A stretch of DNA of 6,249 bases from a bacterium. GTDB taxonomy: Bacteria; Spirochaetota; Spirochaetia; Treponematales; Rectinemataceae. Location: positions 1 to 6,249 of the forward strand of contig JAKALZ010000121.1 in the NCBI GenBank assembly GCA_021813065.1, given 5' to 3'. Below are positions 5,731 through 6,249 of this stretch, piece after piece. The translations under genes were made by a program, and so were the position numbers. The notes beneath the pieces are model-generated. The model did not search any database and was not told where the DNA came from. It worked only from the letters and a program-made list of their open reading frames with translations. Each line of letters starts with the position of its first letter. Position 1 is the first letter of the stretch.

Positions 5731-6249
5731 ATGAAAAAGGCATTGATACTATTGGCACTTGCGATCGCATTTGCCTCTATGGTTTCCGCCCAGACCATCA
5801 ACGTGTTGTTCTGGGATGATGCCTATCCGCGCACACTCATGGAAAGAATTCCGGAATTCGAAAAAGCCACTGGCATTAAAGTAAATTTCGAAATTCTCCA
5901 GCCGCCGCAGGTCTTTACCAAGACTTCGGTGAGCGTCACCAAGGACCACACGGACTATGATCTGGTGTGCGTCGATGAGGGAAATATTCCTCTCTTCGCG
6001 CCGCTCATGCTCTCCTACGATCAGTGGGGCCCTGGCAAAGTCTTCAAGAAAGTCGATCCGAACACGGTTACTCCCGCAATGCTCGACGTCGCCCAGTGGG
6101 ATGGCAAGCTCATCGGCCTTCCCATCAACGGCAACCTCTACGTATGGATGACCCGCAAGGATCTCATTGAGAACAAGACCTACCAGGCTCAGTTCAAGGC
6201 CAAATATGGCTACGACCTCGGCGTCCCCGTGAACTGGTCGGCCTACGAG
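5731..6249 (+). CDS. ABC transporter extracellular solute-binding protein, N-terminal part (3' truncated)
   Basis: The frame is open from ATG 5731 to the right edge, giving 173 residues with no stop. A classical signal peptide is clear: MKK, a hydrophobic core at residues 4-15 and a V18-S-A20|Q21 cleavage site. There is no lipobox cysteine, so a soluble periplasmic protein is expected. The mature part begins TINVLFWDDAYP, and then has 'IPEFEKATGIKVNFEIL', typical of family 1 extracellular solute-binding proteins (MalE/UgpB fold). It continues with DYDLVCVDEGNIPLFAP and 'WDGKLIGLPINGNLYVWMTRKDL', where this family usually reads 'x-DGKxYGLPxxxxxxxLxYRKDLF'. It would capture a sugar or related solute for an importer whose other genes presumably lie beyond the window. 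It has its own promoter and strong SD and is divergent from the HAD gene. The ligand is unknown. Confidence 0.93.
   Translation, partial: MKKALILLALAIAFASMVSAQTINVLFWDDAYPRTLMERIPEFEKATGIKVNFEILQPPQVFTKTSVSVTKDHTDYDLVCVDEGNIPLFAPLMLSYDQWGPGKVFKKVDPNTVTPAMLDVAQWDGKLIGLPINGNLYVWMTRKDLIENKTYQAQFKAKYGYDLGVPVNWSAYE

Noticed and set aside
1..6249. CRISPR array, insertion sequence or toxin-antitoxin/defence genes
   Set aside because: No regularly spaced repeats, transposase motifs, terminal inverted repeats or small paired genes were found on either strand.

Overview
The window is bacterial, with compact gene packing, good Shine-Dalgarno sites and a moderately high GC content (roughly 55-60% by eye). 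The genes are typical of a heterotroph rich in carbohydrate ABC transporters. The signal peptide and binding-protein style would fit a spirochaete or a similar sugar-fermenting bacterium, but nothing here fixes the taxon.

Positions 1-4471 (+ strand) form one tightly packed operon-like block. It starts with the last 45 residues of a probable solute-binding protein and continues with two MalF/MalG-type ABC permeases whose stop and start codons overlap (TGATG). Next come a metal-dependent amidohydrolase of the PF04909/COG2159 type and an argininosuccinate-lyase-like enzyme of the aspartase/fumarase superfamily. Gaps between genes are 44, -1, 25 and 17 bp. No transporter ATPase is encoded here, so the system probably borrows one from elsewhere or has it outside the window. 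The likely logic is import of a small organic solute followed by hydrolysis and C-N (or C-O) elimination. The substrate is unknown. The lyase departs from true ArgH at several signature positions, so it is probably not an arginine-biosynthesis enzyme.

Positions 4472-4789 hold no protein gene. They contain a tRNA-Leu(UAA) gene on the minus strand with a near-consensus sigma70-type promoter, a diverged ~50-bp tandem repeat and some hairpins without U-tracts. The + strand operon and the tRNA gene converge here.

Positions 4790-5608 (- strand) encode a Cof-type HAD phosphatase. It lacks a Shine-Dalgarno site and its -10 box is placed so that the mRNA may be leaderless. It is transcribed divergently from a second ABC solute-binding protein that starts at 5731, with a clear promoter, a strong SD and a signal peptide. 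This second binding protein runs off the right edge and probably opens another transporter operon.

The most interesting point is the transporter + amidohydrolase + atypical ArgH-like lyase cassette, a candidate uncharacterised catabolic pathway. The amidohydrolase also carries a low-complexity insertion right after its metal-binding HxH motif.
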